A stretch of DNA of 64,000 nucleotides, taken from positions 1 through 64,000 of the forward strand of contig JBBQHI010000015.1 of NCBI GenBank assembly GCA_038323835.1, written 5' to 3'. Shown here one piece after another: positions 17,363 to 25,277 of this stretch (the stretch's first letter is position 1; the number at the start of each line of letters is the position of its first letter). Source of the DNA: JACVRW01 sp038323835 (lineage in GTDB: Bacteria; Actinomycetota; Thermoleophilia; Solirubrobacterales; Thermoleophilaceae). The notes under the pieces are model-generated. The model had not been told where the DNA came from and made no database searches. It worked only from the letters and a program-made list of their open reading frames with translations. Both the position numbers and the translations under genes were made by a program.

Positions 17363-17767
17363 CTACATGAGGCCGAGCTGGGTGAGGAGCTCAACTTGAT
17401 CGAAGAACAGATGCTCGGAGGCGAGCTCGGCGCCGCGAGCCTCGTAAGCGGACATCCAGCGGAAGTCGACCGGCCGACCAGTGGCCGGAACGTCGCCAGT
17501 TGGCGTGCGGAACACGCCGTTGTGCGTGCCAATGAACCGCCCCTCGGCTGCGGCGACGGAGCCGTCGCCGAAGACCCTCGAAAGCTCAAGACGCCCGTCG
17601 GGGAATGCCTCCCAGAACGCCCCTAGGAACGCCAGCACGTCCCCACGGCCGCGCATCGACGCGCCGGGGGCGACAAACTCGGCGTCTTCAGTCCACGGCT
17701 CGGCGTCGGCGTCATGTGCGTTGAACGCCTCGACGTGCCGCTCGACAATTTGCTTGGCCTCTGCCAT
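17363..17767 (-). CDS. SnoaL-like/ester cyclase-type NTF2-fold protein
   Basis: 134 residues from ATG 17767, preceded by a GGGAGG ribosome site nine bases upstream; the longer upstream frame has no such support. The sequence shows 'QIVERHVEAFNAHDADAEPW', then 'MRGRGDVLAFLGAFWEAFPD' and 'GTHNGVFRTPTGDVPATGR', a typical SnoaL-like polyketide cyclase/ester cyclase layout of the NTF2 superfamily. These proteins bind small hydrophobic ligands and some catalyse aldol cyclisation. No polyketide genes are nearby, so the role is unknown. It is bracketed by the two copies of the duplicated gene-end fragment. Confidence 0.72.
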   Translation of the reverse strand: MAEAKQIVERHVEAFNAHDADAEPWTEDAEFVAPGASMRGRGDVLAFLGAFWEAFPDGRLELSRVFGDGSVAAAEGRFIGTHNGVFRTPTGDVPATGRPVDFRWMSAYEARGAELASEHLFFDQVELLTQLGLM

Positions 17768-17835
17768 GTCGCCGTACCTCCCGAAGTTGGCTTCCAGTGC
17801 CGATACTCGCAGCCGGCCTGTCCTGGGGCTAGTCG

Positions 17836-17912
17836 CTATGCCGGCTCCGTGCGCACCAGCTTGATCTCGAGCGGCGGGATCGGCACCGCGACAAAGTGGG
17901 ATGTAGACGAAG
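17836..17912 (-). repeat. Duplicated gene-end fragment, copy 2
   Basis: Partner of 17261-17336. The minus-strand reading ends 'HFVAVPIPPLEIKLVRTEP' plus A and a stop, 69 bases before the SnoaL-like start. Both copies end at the same codon and share the core GAGCGGCGGGATCGGCACCG exactly (plus-strand reading). Confidence 0.6.
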
Positions 17913-17939
17913 GTGAATCGCTGTCCCACGGGGACCCGC

Positions 17940-18655
17940 TTACTCGCTGACCCCGATCGCCTCGACCGGCCGCGAGCGCAGCGCCCGCCGCGTCGGCAGC
18001 GCCAGGGCCAGCAGCGCCAGCAGAGTGGAGCCGCCGAGGATCGCCGCGAGCTGGTCGGCCGGCACGTAGGGACGGAGGCTGCCCGTGAGCGCGTGGCTGA
18101 GCGGCAGCAGCGCCGCGGCGGCGATTGCCAGGCCCACCCCCAGCCCGATCGTGATGATCAGCGCGGCCTCCCAGCGCGCCATCGAACGTCGTTGTCCGGG
18201 CCAACGTCCTGGTCCCCGGTGACCACCGCCGCGGTGCCGGCGTAGCGTTCGACGGGCGGGTGGTTGCGCAGCGCCGCTTCGAGCGGCATGGCGCCGGCCA
18301 TCACGAGGGCGGACGATGCGATCAGGGCCACGAGGGCGCCGGTTTCGCGCCTGAGGATCGTGAGGCGCCGCTCGCTGAGCCCGGCGAGGTCGGTGCCCGC
18401 CAGCGCGACGGCGGCCGAGGTGGGCCGGTCCAGCCCCGCGGCCACGTTCAGGAACGTGCTCTTGCCCGACCCCGACGGCCCCATGATCGCGGTGAACGAT
18501 CCGGGCAGAAGCCCGACGCTGATCCCGTCGAGCGCGACGACCGCCCCGTCGCCCTGTCCATGGACCTTGCGGACGTCGCGAAGGGCCACCACGGGAGCCC
18601 CGCCAATGTTGTGGACCGGGGCCGGCACGAGCTGTTCCTGGCTTGTCGAGTGCAT
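17940..18655 (-). pseudogene. Remnant of a MacB/LolCDE-type ABC exporter (ATPase and FtsX permease, two deletions)
   Basis: From ATG 18655 the minus strand encodes an ABC ATPase N-terminus with an intact Walker A 'GPSGSGKST', then 'LAGTDLAGLSERRLTILRR'. At that point it switches directly to the N-terminal region of an FtsX-like permease ('TGALVALIASSALVMAGAM', 'HPPVERYAGTAAVVTGDQD'). The ATPase Q-loop, signature and Walker B are missing. The frame then runs out, and after a second deletion the permease C-terminus follows (17940-18182, 'PTRRALRSRPVEAIGVSE'). An intact ATPase plus permease would need about 3.3 kb, and only 0.7 kb is left. The system is dead as an exporter; a chimeric 165-residue product could still be made. 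Confidence 0.8.
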
Positions 18656-18766
18656 GCCGCGACGCTAGGAGCGAGGCGGCCCGAAAACGTCGTCGCCAGG
18701 TCGGGACTCGACCCCTACCAACTGATGATCTCGCCTCCTACCCAGGTCGGAGACGGCTGGGCGCCC

Positions 18767-21187
18767 CTAGCGGCAGGCGCGAACTACGAGGTGGGTGCCA
18801 CGCGGGGGGAGCGCGGCCCGCAGCACCCGGTCCGCGCTCCCGTAGCTCCAGCCGCGCACTGGCCGCCCGCCGAGCCTCACCGAGCACGGCGTGAAGGGAT
18901 GGCGCAGCGTGCCCAGCGACGCCTGCAGCAACCACGTGCGGGGGCGGGTCGATCGGATGCCGAGCTCCCAGCGCCCGCGGCCCTCGCGCGAGACCAGCCG
19001 GCCGCCGTCCTCCAGCCGCGCGGACGAGGACCCGCGCGGGAAGGCCAGCAGCACCCGGCGGTCGCGCCGCTCGTAGAGCGACACCTCCGGGGCGGTGTCG
19101 CCGTAGCCCGCGAGCGTGTCCACGTCGGGGGGCAGGAGGGGGAGCAGGGTGCCCGCCCGGGCCAGCAGCGGCAGCTCGGACAGCGGAGCGGGCACGGTCA
19201 CCTCGCGCCCGCCGTCCAGCAGGCGCGCGCGCCCGAGAGTGAGCCCGCCGTCCGCGTTGCGGTAGCTCGCCGAGCGCCACAGATCCACCCAGCGTCCCGG
19301 CGGCAGGTGCAGCGACCGCGTCCTCGCGCCGGGGTCGAGCACCGGTGCCGCCAGCAGATCGGGCCCGAACAGGAACTCGTCTTCCACCCCGAGAGACCGG
19401 GGGTCATCCGGATAGGCGAGCGCCAGGTGGCGCATGATCGGCAGCCCGCTGCGGCGGTACTCGGCCGCGGCGGTGGCCAGGTAGGGGTAGAGCTGGGTGC
19501 GTAGCTTCGACCAGCGCCGCCACTGCGGCAACACGTCGTCGTCCCACACCTGCGGCCGTGCCTTCTCGGGGATGTCGATCCCGTTGGCCTCGGTGCGCAT
19601 CACCCCGGAAACGGCCCCCACCTCGATCCAGCGCGTGAGCAGCTCCGGGGTGAGCTGGTTCTCGAACAGGGCGAAGAAGCCTCCGATGTCGGAGCCCCAG
19701 GTGCTGACCCCGGAGAGCCCCATGGTCAGGCCGTTGGTGACCACCGAGCGCAGGCCGTCGAAGCCCCAGTCGGCGCTCGGGTCGCCACCCCAGACCACGG
19801 GGGAGCAGCGCGCGCTGCCGGTCCAGCCGGAGCGCACGAAGCGAGCGAGGGGCCGCTTCACGCCCGCCACCCCGGCCGCCGCGCCGCAGTGGTACTGGCG
19901 CGGGTAGAGGTTGTGCAGTGCCTCGCCGCCCGAGCCGTCGGCGGCGCGCGCGTCGAGCGGGGTGTACTCGCCGAAGTCCTCCATCCAGCCGTCGTGCCCG
20001 TCGGACACCGCCTCGCGCAGCAGGCGCCTGTAGAGGTCCCGGCCCGCCCGGGTGGTGAAGTCGAACTGCGCGACCCGGAAGCTCTCGAGCGTGCTGTAGC
20101 TGTACACGTAGGGCGCGCCCGCGAGGTTCTTCACCAGCGCTCCGGCAGCCGCGGCGGCCGCGTAGGAGGGGTGCCCCGTGCAGATCATCGGGTTGAAGTA
20201 CGTGGTGACGGCCAGGCCGGCGCGATGGAAGCGGGCCGCCCGGTCGCGCTCCGCCTGCTCGCGTCCCGCCTGTGCGGCACAGGGCAGGTAGTGCGTGTAG
20301 GTCTGGGCCACGGACATCGGCACGTCGCGGCTCCGCAGCTTCTGGAGATCCGCCACCTCGTTCGCCCCGGTCGGCTGGTACCAGGGGCCGAGCACGAAGG
20401 GCGCGGGTACCGGGGGCTGCCTGCCGATCCGGGCCGTGAGGCGCCGCAGCACGTCGGCCGGGCGCGGGCCGGCGAACACGCGCAGGTCCAGGCGGGGCGC
20501 CCTCACCTCCACGCTCCACAGTCCCGAGCCGCCCTGGTCGAGCCGGAAGTAGCTCGACTCCGGGTCGTCCACCAGCACTCCGTAGCCCGCGGTGGAGAGG
20601 AGCCAGGGCATCGGGAAGTAGGTGGCGTCCTCGCGCGGGTGGAAGCCCCAGGCGGGCACGAAGGCGGGGATCACCGCGCGCTCGTCCTCCTCGTAGGGAC
20701 CCTCGGCCACGTAGCTCTCCACCTCGCCGCCGCGCTGGTCCACCCGGTTGGAGCGCTCGCCGAAGCCGAGGTAGCGCTCGCCCCGACGAGCGCCGAAGCC
20801 AATCCCGGTGGCCTCCACCGCGTCCATCCCGGCGCCGGTCACCGCGGCGCGAAGCGCGATCACGCCCTCCGCGTCCGGGGCGAGGCGCACCGCGATGCGG
20901 CGTCCCGCCGGGTCGTTCGTGGCCAGCGTTCCCGTCCAGCCCGCGCCGGAGCGGCGGGCGCTCAGCACCCGGGTCGCGTGGAACGAGCCCGCGGCGGTGC
21001 GGAAGCCGAGCCGCGCACCGGGGGCCTCGCGGAGCACGTCGCGTCCGTGCCGGTCGCTGACGCCGAGCGACCAGGCGCCATCCGGAGTGTGGGCGCGCAG
21101 CGAGCCCGCGGGAACCGTGGCGGCGGTTGCGGGCGGCGCCAGCAGGAGCGCGGCCAGCACGGCGATCGAGCCGGGGCGGGGCAGCAC
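18767..21187 (-). CDS. Secreted glycoside hydrolase family 31 (alpha-glucosidase/alpha-xylosidase type)
   Basis: 806 residues. The N-terminal signal peptide is 'GSIAVLAALLLAPPATAA'. An N-terminal beta-sandwich leads to the catalytic barrel with 'PAPFVLGPWYQPTGANEVAD', the nucleophile region 'DGWMEDFGEYTPLDARAADG', and the acid/base region 'GVSTWGSDIGGFFALFENQL'. The C-terminal part has the family's beta domains ('LHLPPGRWVDLWRS'). GH31 enzymes hydrolyse alpha-linked glucose or xylose; the exact substrate is unknown. It starts seven bases after the selB stop, so it is in the same transcription unit although functionally unrelated. The extracellular location fits use of plant or microbial alpha-glucans. 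Confidence 0.85.
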   Translation of the reverse strand: MLPRPGSIAVLAALLLAPPATAATVPAGSLRAHTPDGAWSLGVSDRHGRDVLREAPGARLGFRTAAGSFHATRVLSARRSGAGWTGTLATNDPAGRRIAVRLAPDAEGVIALRAAVTGAGMDAVEATGIGFGARRGERYLGFGERSNRVDQRGGEVESYVAEGPYEEDERAVIPAFVPAWGFHPREDATYFPMPWLLSTAGYGVLVDDPESSYFRLDQGGSGLWSVEVRAPRLDLRVFAGPRPADVLRRLTARIGRQPPVPAPFVLGPWYQPTGANEVADLQKLRSRDVPMSVAQTYTHYLPCAAQAGREQAERDRAARFHRAGLAVTTYFNPMICTGHPSYAAAAAAGALVKNLAGAPYVYSYSTLESFRVAQFDFTTRAGRDLYRRLLREAVSDGHDGWMEDFGEYTPLDARAADGSGGEALHNLYPRQYHCGAAAGVAGVKRPLARFVRSGWTGSARCSPVVWGGDPSADWGFDGLRSVVTNGLTMGLSGVSTWGSDIGGFFALFENQLTPELLTRWIEVGAVSGVMRTEANGIDIPEKARPQVWDDDVLPQWRRWSKLRTQLYPYLATAAAEYRRSGLPIMRHLALAYPDDPRSLGVEDEFLFGPDLLAAPVLDPGARTRSLHLPPGRWVDLWRSASYRNADGGLTLGRARLLDGGREVTVPAPLSELPLLARAGTLLPLLPPDVDTLAGYGDTAPEVSLYERRDRRVLLAFPRGSSSARLEDGGRLVSREGRGRWELGIRSTRPRTWLLQASLGTLRHPFTPCSVRLGGRPVRGWSYGSADRVLRAALPPRGTHLVVRACR

Positions 21188-21194
21188 GGCGCGA

Positions 21195-22757
21195 CTATAC
21201 GTCCGCTCGCGCGGCCCGGCGCCGCACGTGCCGGTCCCCGCGGCGCACGGTGAGCTTCTCGGCGTCGAGATGCTCCAGCAGCGCCTGCGCGTAGCGGCGA
21301 GAGGTACCGAGCTCGTCGCGAACGCCGGCGATGTCCGTCCCGCCGTCGCGCTCGCAGATGGCGAGCACGCGCTCCAGGACCCCGCGCAGCACGTCGGGCG
21401 CGAAGTGGAGGTTGCGCCCCACCCGCACCGCCCGCCCAGCTCGCTCGAGCGCCCGCCAGCTCACCGCCGCCTCGGCCCCCGCGAGCCCCGCCGCGTCGGC
21501 CAGCTCACCGTCCGCCCGCGGCCGCTCGCCGTCCGCGCGCAGCAGGTCCGCCAGCAGCAGAGCCGGGGCCTCGAGCGCCGGCGGCGCGGCCTCCGCGGAG
21601 CGGGTGGGTGCCGGGGCCGGCGCCTCCGGCGGGGGCGCCTCGCCGCGCGCGAGCGCACGCAGCCGATCTTGCGGCGCGCCGTCCGGCCCGTGCCTTCGCG
21701 CACGCGGATCGAGGATCCGGCCGCCGCCCACGGTGTCCGCGGGCGCCAGGCGCCGGAGCACAAAGCGGTCGCCGGCCTCGGGCACGAGCGGGCGCTCCAG
21801 CCGGAGCTGCACCAGCAGCTCGCCGTCCGGTCCGGGTGCCTCCAGCGGATAGGCCCGCCCGGGCGCCTCGCGGGTGCCGTGGTGAACATGCAGCCGCTCT
21901 CCGTGCTGGAGCGGGGGAGCGTGCTCCTCCATGCCCACGAGGGCGTCGAGGATGTGCGTGGGCTCGAGGTCGCTTCCGGGGCCGCAGATCAGCTGCCCCC
22001 GGGCCACCTCGTCGCGACTCACCCCGGCCAGGTTGAGCGCCACGCGCTGGCCCGCGCCGGCCGCGTCCACCCGCCGGTCGTGAACCTCCACCGAGCGCAC
22101 CCTTGCCTCCCGGCCGCCCGGCACGATGCGCACGCGCTCGCCCGCGGCGATCCGGCCCGACCACAGCGTGCCCGTCACCACGGTGCCCGCGCCGCGGATG
22201 CTGAAGGAACGGTCCACGTGCAGGCGGGCCGGTCCTCCGCGGTGGGCGCGCCCGATCGTGGCCGCCTCGCGCGCCAGGGCATCCTGAAGCTCATCGATCC
22301 CCTCGCCGGCGGGCGCGCACACGGGCACGATCGCCACGCCGGGCAGGATCGCGGCCACCTCGGCCGCGGCCGGTGCCGGATCGGTCAGATCGGCGCGCGT
22401 GATCGCCACCACGCCGCGTGCCACCCCCAGCCGCCGCAGCACCGCCAGGTGCTCGCGCGTCTGCGGCATCACGCCGTCGTCGGCGGCCACGCACAGGAGG
22501 AAGAGGTCCACCCCGCTGGCCCCGGCCACCATGGTGCGCACGAAGCGCTCGTGGCCGGGCACGTCCACCAGCGACATCCGGCGGCCGTCGGGAAGCTCGA
22601 GCAGCGCGTAGCCCAGCTCGATCGACAGCCCGCGCTCGCGCTCCTCGGGCAGGCGGTCGGTGTCGTGCCCGGTGAGCGCCCGCACCAGTGCCGTCTTGCC
22701 GTGATCCACATGGCCCGCGGTGCCCACCGTGAGCGGCTCCGGCGGCTCTCCGCTCAC
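21195..22757 (-). CDS. selB: Selenocysteine-specific elongation factor SelB
   Basis: 520 residues from GTG 22757, which overlaps the GNAT stop (GTGA); the open frame further upstream is a shadow. The G1 motif 'GTAGHVDHGKTALVRAL' is near the start, followed by 'SLVDVPGHERFVRTM' (G3) and 'AITRADL' (G4, with ThrArgAlaAsp in place of the common NKxD). Domains II and III follow. The C-terminus has winged-helix repeats ending 'DELGTSRRYAQALLEHLDAE', which in SelB bind the SECIS RNA hairpin. SelB carries Sec-tRNA(Sec) to in-frame UGA codons. It is shorter than E. coli SelB (614), as in several actinobacteria. No selC or selD is in the window. Confidence 0.92.
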   Translation of the reverse strand: MSGEPPEPLTVGTAGHVDHGKTALVRALTGHDTDRLPEERERGLSIELGYALLELPDGRRMSLVDVPGHERFVRTMVAGASGVDLFLLCVAADDGVMPQTREHLAVLRRLGVARGVVAITRADLTDPAPAAAEVAAILPGVAIVPVCAPAGEGIDELQDALAREAATIGRAHRGGPARLHVDRSFSIRGAGTVVTGTLWSGRIAAGERVRIVPGGREARVRSVEVHDRRVDAAGAGQRVALNLAGVSRDEVARGQLICGPGSDLEPTHILDALVGMEEHAPPLQHGERLHVHHGTREAPGRAYPLEAPGPDGELLVQLRLERPLVPEAGDRFVLRRLAPADTVGGGRILDPRARRHGPDGAPQDRLRALARGEAPPPEAPAPAPTRSAEAAPPALEAPALLLADLLRADGERPRADGELADAAGLAGAEAAVSWRALERAGRAVRVGRNLHFAPDVLRGVLERVLAICERDGGTDIAGVRDELGTSRRYAQALLEHLDAEKLTVRRGDRHVRRRAARADV

Positions 22758-23227
22758 GGCTCCAGCTCCAGCTCGAGCTCGTCCCGCACCGGGATCCCGT
22801 GCTCGCCCACCGCCGGGATCTCGGGCTTGAGCTCCTCCCGCGCGCGGTCCACAGCGCCCGTGTGCAGGGCCACCAGCCGGAAGCCGCGGCGCTGGTAGAA
22901 GCGCAGCGCGTCGAGGTTGTCGTTCGAGGTGACCACGAACAGCCGCGCCGCGCCGGCCTCGCGGGCCCGGTGGCACAACTCGTCCACCAGCGCCGTGCCC
23001 ACCCCGGCGTGGCGCTCGCGCGCGTGGAGGGTGAGCAGCTCCCAGCGTTCGCCCCCTCGCAAGTATCCGGCGACGCCGGCCAGGCGCCCGGAGTCCTCGG
23101 CGATCAGCGCCGGGTGCTCAAGCGGATCCACGAGCTCGCCCAACCGGGCCACCCGCCGCAGGCCGCGCGCGGAGAGGAACACAGCCAGTGCGTCGTGGTC
23201 ATCGGGGCCGGAGTCGCGGATCCTCAC
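22754..23227 (-). CDS. GNAT-family N-acetyltransferase between selA and selB
   Basis: 157 residues from GTG 23227, overlapping the selA stop by four bases. It shows the GNAT core: 'LVDPLEHPALIAEDSGRLAG', the acetyl-CoA loop 'ARERHAGVGTALVDELCHRA' (R/Q-x-x-G-x-G/A variant), and 'NDNLDALRFYQRRGFRLV' near the end. It lies tightly between selA and selB, with GTGA overlaps on both sides, so it must be translated with them. GNAT enzymes acetylate amines on small molecules or proteins. A role in selenium metabolism or tRNA handling is speculative, since no specific substrate motif is visible. Confidence 0.8.
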   Translation of the reverse strand: MRIRDSGPDDHDALAVFLSARGLRRVARLGELVDPLEHPALIAEDSGRLAGVAGYLRGGERWELLTLHARERHAGVGTALVDELCHRAREAGAARLFVVTSNDNLDALRFYQRRGFRLVALHTGAVDRAREELKPEIPAVGEHGIPVRDELELELEP

Positions 23228-24585
23228 GGGTGCAGGGCTGCGGCCACGGCCTCCGCGGCGCGCCCGGCCTCGGCGTCGGTGAGCGTGCGCGGGTCCAGGA
23301 TCAGCCACCCTTCCCGGGCCCGCCCCACCACGGCCGGGTCGCCCGTGCGCAGCCGCCGGGTCAGCTCGTTCAGGCTCAGCGGCGCCGGATCCACGGCGCA
23401 CACGGGGCCCCTCAGCTCCAGCAGGGGCAGCGCGCCGCCGCCCACCCGCGCGGAGGCCTCGATCATCCGCGCCGCCGGCCCCACCCCCTCCCTCAGCCGC
23501 TCGGCCCGCGCGCTCAGCTCCGCCGGCGAAGCGGTGAGCATGGCCAGCACGGGGATCGATCGGGCGGCGTCTCGCCCGCCGTCGCGGTGGAGGCGAAGAA
23601 CCGCCTCCAGGGCCGCGAGCGAGAGCTTGTCGATTCGCACCGCCCGGGCCAGCGGGTGCTCGCGGCAGCGCTCGATCGCCTCGCGCGTGCCCGCCATCAG
23701 CCCGGCCTGCGGGCCGCCCAGCAGCTTGTCCCCCGAGAAGCAGGTCACGGCGCAGCCGGCCGCCACGGAGCGCCGCACGCCGGGCTCTCCCGCCAGCTCG
23801 GGGACCCCGTCGCCCAGGGCGCCGGAGCCCACGTCGTCGATAACCGGGACCCCCAGCGAGCAGAGCTCCTCGATCTCCGGCTCCTCCACGAACCCCTCGG
23901 TGCGGAAGTTCGACTGGTGGACGCGCAGGATCGCGCCGGTGTCCGGCCCCAGGGCGAGCTCGAAGTCGGCGCGCCGGGTGCGGTTCGTGGTGCCCACCTC
24001 GCGCAGCCGCGCGCCCGACTCCGACACCACGTCGGGTATCCGGAACGAGCCGCCGATCTCCACCAGCTGCCCGCGCGACACCACGAGCTCCCGCCCACCG
24101 GCCAGGGCGGCCGCGGCCAGCAGCACCGCCGCGGCGCAGTTGTTCACCACCAGCGCCGCCTCCGCCCCGGTGAGCTCGCACACGAGGCCCTCCACGTGTG
24201 CCTGGCGCGAACCGCGCGAACCCGAGCCGAGGTCGAACTCGAGGTTCGAGTAGCCGGCGGCGGCCTCCAGCGCGGCGCGCACAGCAGCCTCGGGGAGCGG
24301 CGCCCGGCCCAGGTTGGTGTGGACGATCACCCCGCTCGCGTTCAGCACCGTCCGCAGCGACGGGCGCGCGAGCGCGGCCATGCGGGCACGGGCATCGGCC
24401 GTCACGTCGCCTGGCGCCTCGCCGGCGCCCAGGCGGCAGCGCTCATCCTTCAGCGCCTCCCGGGCCGCGCGCACGGCCAGCGCCCGGGGCGAGCCCAGGC
24501 GAGCCGAGAGCTCCTCCACCGAGGGAAGTTCCCTGCGGCGGTCAGCCTCCGGGCCGCCGGCCCTCGACCCAGCGCTCTTCGTCAC
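23224..24585 (-). CDS. selA: L-seryl-tRNA(Sec) selenium transferase SelA
   Basis: 453 residues. The sequence carries the SelA hallmarks 'LNASGVIVHTNLGRAPLPE', 'GYSNLEFDLGSGSRGSR', 'VNNCAAAVLLAAAALAGG', 'EVGTTNRTRRADFE' and the PLP-lysine motif 'CFSGDKLLGGPQAGLMAG'. SelA converts Ser-tRNA(Sec) to Sec-tRNA(Sec) using selenophosphate, as a homodecamer in bacteria. The GTG start at 24585 lies 44 bases inside the 3' end of the moaD-moaE gene; a slightly later start cannot be excluded. The order moaX-selA-GNAT-selB is typical of genomes using molybdo-selenoenzymes such as formate dehydrogenase, but no selenoprotein gene is visible here. Confidence 0.93.
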   Translation of the reverse strand: MTKSAGSRAGGPEADRRRELPSVEELSARLGSPRALAVRAAREALKDERCRLGAGEAPGDVTADARARMAALARPSLRTVLNASGVIVHTNLGRAPLPEAAVRAALEAAAGYSNLEFDLGSGSRGSRQAHVEGLVCELTGAEAALVVNNCAAAVLLAAAALAGGRELVVSRGQLVEIGGSFRIPDVVSESGARLREVGTTNRTRRADFELALGPDTGAILRVHQSNFRTEGFVEEPEIEELCSLGVPVIDDVGSGALGDGVPELAGEPGVRRSVAAGCAVTCFSGDKLLGGPQAGLMAGTREAIERCREHPLARAVRIDKLSLAALEAVLRLHRDGGRDAARSIPVLAMLTASPAELSARAERLREGVGPAARMIEASARVGGGALPLLELRGPVCAVDPAPLSLNELTRRLRTGDPAVVGRAREGWLILDPRTLTDAEAGRAAEAVAAALHP

Positions 24586-25189
24586 CCTCGACCTCCTTCT
24601 TCCAGATCGGGGCCTCGGCCTTCACGCGGTCGATGATCTCGCGCGCCCCCGCGAAGGCCTCGCCCCGGTGGGGCGCGGACACGGCCACGCTCACGCTCGG
24701 CTCCGAGAGCGCCACATGGCCCACGCGATGCTCCACCGCCGCCGCGCAGAGCCCGTGGCGGGCCACCGCGTCGCGGGCGATCTCGGCCATCCGCTCCTCG
24801 GCCATCTCGGTGTAGGCCTCGTACTCGAGCCGGTCCACCTCGCGGGTCACGCCCTGGAAGGTGACCACCGCGCCGGCGCGGGGGTCGCGCACGCGCTCGG
24901 CCAGGGAGTCCAGCCGAAGCTCCTCATGGGTAACACGGACCCACGGTGCCGAGGATGGCTCCCCGCCGCTGACTGGCGGGATCAGGGCCAGCTCGTCGCC
25001 CGGATCCAGCTCACGGTCCCCCCGGGCGTACTCGCGGTTCACCGCCATCACGAGCGGCAGCCCGTCGGCCAGGCCGTTCAGCTCGGCCAGCGCGTCGTCC
25101 ACGCGCGACCCGTCGGGAAGGTCCAGCACCACCTGCGACGCGCCCGCGCGCTCCCGCAGTATTGCGAACAGGCGAACGGTCACCTCCAC
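24542..25189 (-). CDS. Fused MoaD-MoaE molybdopterin synthase (MoaX-like)
   Basis: 215 residues from GTG 25189. Residues 1-76 form a ThiS/MoaD ubiquitin-like fold ('VRLFAILRERAGASQVVLDL') that ends in the required double glycine 'IPPVSGG' (Gly75-Gly76). Residues 80-215 are MoaE, with 'AVVTFQGVTREVDRLEYEAY', 'HRVGHVALSEPSVSVAVSAP' and the active-site 'KAEAPIWKKEVE'. MoaD must donate a thiocarboxylate from a free C-terminal glycine. In mycobacterial MoaX, a similar fusion is cleaved after that glycine (established knowledge), and the same processing is expected here. Repeat copy B lies just upstream of the start. Confidence 0.9.
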   Translation of the reverse strand: MEVTVRLFAILRERAGASQVVLDLPDGSRVDDALAELNGLADGLPLVMAVNREYARGDRELDPGDELALIPPVSGGEPSSAPWVRVTHEELRLDSLAERVRDPRAGAVVTFQGVTREVDRLEYEAYTEMAEERMAEIARDAVARHGLCAAAVEHRVGHVALSEPSVSVAVSAPHRGEAFAGAREIIDRVKAEAPIWKKEVEGDEERWVEGRRPGG

Positions 25190-25212
25190 CGGCCAGATGC
25201 TAGGCCTCAGCA

Positions 25213-25257
25213 GAGGAGGAGCGCAGCCCGATCGGTGGTCGGGCGAGCACCGGACTA
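25213..25257 (+). repeat. Dispersed hairpin repeat, copy B
   Basis: Head 'GAGGAGCGCAGC', stem GCCCGATC with GGTCGGGC (seven pairs plus one U-G wobble if RNA) around GGT, tail 'GAGCACCGGACTA'. It lies between the divergent starts of the moaD-moaE gene (25189) and the mutase gene (25278). It fills half of that 88-base gap, where any promoters must also lie. Confidence 0.85.
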
Positions 25258-25277
25258 CACGTATCCTGTGACGGACC

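Noticed and set aside
25190..25277. Possible selC (tRNA-Sec) or SECIS in the gap beside the selA unit
   Set aside because: No acceptor stem, T-arm or CCA pattern fits; the structure present is repeat copy B.
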